From Promethearchaeota archaeon (GTDB lineage: Archaea; Asgardarchaeota; Lokiarchaeia; Sigynarchaeales; SOKP01), in contig JAEOTL010000053.1 in the NCBI GenBank assembly GCA_016839845.1, positions 1 through 5,919 on the forward strand: a DNA stretch of 5,919 nt. Direction: 5' to 3'. The position numbers were made by a program, and so were the translations under genes. Each line of letters opens with the position of its first letter. The first letter of the stretch is position 1. Shown one piece after another: positions 5,585-5,919 of this stretch. The notes beneath the pieces were generated by a model, which ran no database searches, was not told the origin of the DNA, and saw nothing but the letters and a program-made list of their open reading frames with translations.

Positions 5585-5919
5585 CTACACACTAACTCTG
5601 ACCCCTTCTGGATAAGCATACTCGACCTGCTCGCGGTATTTATGGATTACTTCGAGAGTGAAGGGGTTATGGTCAAACTTTAGATTAACCCCATAAAGCT
5701 GTTTAAGATCATCTATATATTTCAAGCGGTTGTAGGACATATACAGGGCCATTCCATTCCTACTGTTCAATTCAGGAATTCGTTCAAGAAGATTATGATT
5801 TAGATACAGAGTTCCCAGATGCTCTAGATGTCGCAGGCTTTGCGATTTTGAGACGTTATTATGTTCTAACTCAAGTTTTTCTAACTTTGTTAGCCTATCC
5901 AAGCCTTTAATTTCTGAGA
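5585..5919 (-). CDS. Leucine-rich-repeat protein, C-terminal fragment (cut by window edge)
   Basis: The frame is open from the right edge to TAG at 5587-5585, giving about 111 residues. A TTG at 5902-5900 could be mistaken for a start, but the codons before it read SEIKG, the end of another LRR, so the gene continues beyond the window. Visible repeats are LDRLTKLEKLELEHN, LRHLEHLGTLYLNHN and a degenerate one around MALYMSYNRLKYIDD, then the closing repeat LKFDHNPFTLEVIHKYREQV and a short tail ending GVRVSV. Repeats are the same 22-residue SDS22 type as in the other LRR gene, and EIKGL is shared, so the two are paralogues. Unlike that protein, no Cys-rich tail follows. A protein-binding role is the only function that can be suggested. 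Confidence 0.82.
   Translation of the reverse strand, partial: SEIKGLDRLTKLEKLELEHNNVSKSQSLRHLEHLGTLYLNHNLLERIPELNSRNGMALYMSYNRLKYIDDLKQLYGVNLKFDHNPFTLEVIHKYREQVEYAYPEGVRVSV

Noticed and set aside
5572..5613. AAAGGAG at 5541-5547 followed by a 13-residue + strand frame (MVIGYTLTLTPSG)
   Set aside because: Overlaps the end of the LRR gene on the other strand, is far too short, and the spacing from the site to the ATG is too long.
5585..5902. Treating TTG at 5902 as the start of a complete small LRR protein
   Set aside because: The frame stays open to the window edge and the codons before the TTG encode the end of another LRR, so it is a truncated view of a longer gene.
1..5919. CRISPR array, tRNA, rRNA, insertion sequence or attachment site
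   Set aside because: No regularly spaced repeats, no cloverleaf with conserved arms, no transposase and no terminal inverted repeats were found by eye.

Overview
The window is AT-rich, and every gene I accept lies on the minus strand. I read it as archaeal. TATA-like boxes sit at sensible distances upstream of gene starts, Shine-Dalgarno sites are strong, and a heterodisulfide reductase (Hdr) operon lies beside SDS22-type leucine-rich-repeat (LRR) proteins and very small cysteine-rich proteins. Together these resemble an anaerobic Asgard (Lokiarchaeia-like) genome. The phylum assignment is inference; nothing in the window is diagnostic, and a bacterial anaerobe with Hdr genes is not fully excluded.

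Layout in the direction of transcription, right to left. Positions 5919-5585 hold the 3' end of an LRR protein that enters from outside the window. Positions 5584-5143 are a gene-poor, low-complexity spacer with a possible T-run terminator, a weak promoter candidate and long A/T tracts. Positions 5142-4942 and 4877-4596 encode two small paralogous proteins that share an eight-cysteine N-terminal domain I do not recognise as a named family. Positions 4378-3227 encode an LRR protein of 383 residues with about ten 22-residue repeats and an unusual C-terminal domain with eight cysteines. Positions 3226-3039 are a promoter-bearing spacer. From 3038 to the left edge runs an operon, hdrC - hdrB - short hdrA-like - start of a second hdrA, with gaps of 6, 36-42 and 6 bases and a strong ribosome binding site before each gene.

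How the genes work together: HdrC carries two [4Fe-4S] clusters and passes electrons to HdrB. HdrB has two complete CCG motifs, the type that holds the noncubane clusters of the disulfide-reducing site. HdrA-type flavoproteins perform electron bifurcation or confurcation. The unusual point is two non-equivalent HdrA genes in tandem. The first starts directly at the FAD-binding Rossmann fold and ends without the C-terminal ferredoxin domain. The second begins with the N-terminal domain that the first lacks and is cut by the window edge. The pair may form a heteromeric HdrA core. No hydrogenase, MvhD or formate dehydrogenase partner is visible.

The least explained part is 3227-5919: two LRR genes bracketing a duplicated gene for a tiny Cys-rich protein, with one LRR protein carrying its own Cys-rich tail. 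I see no tRNA, rRNA, CRISPR array or insertion sequence.
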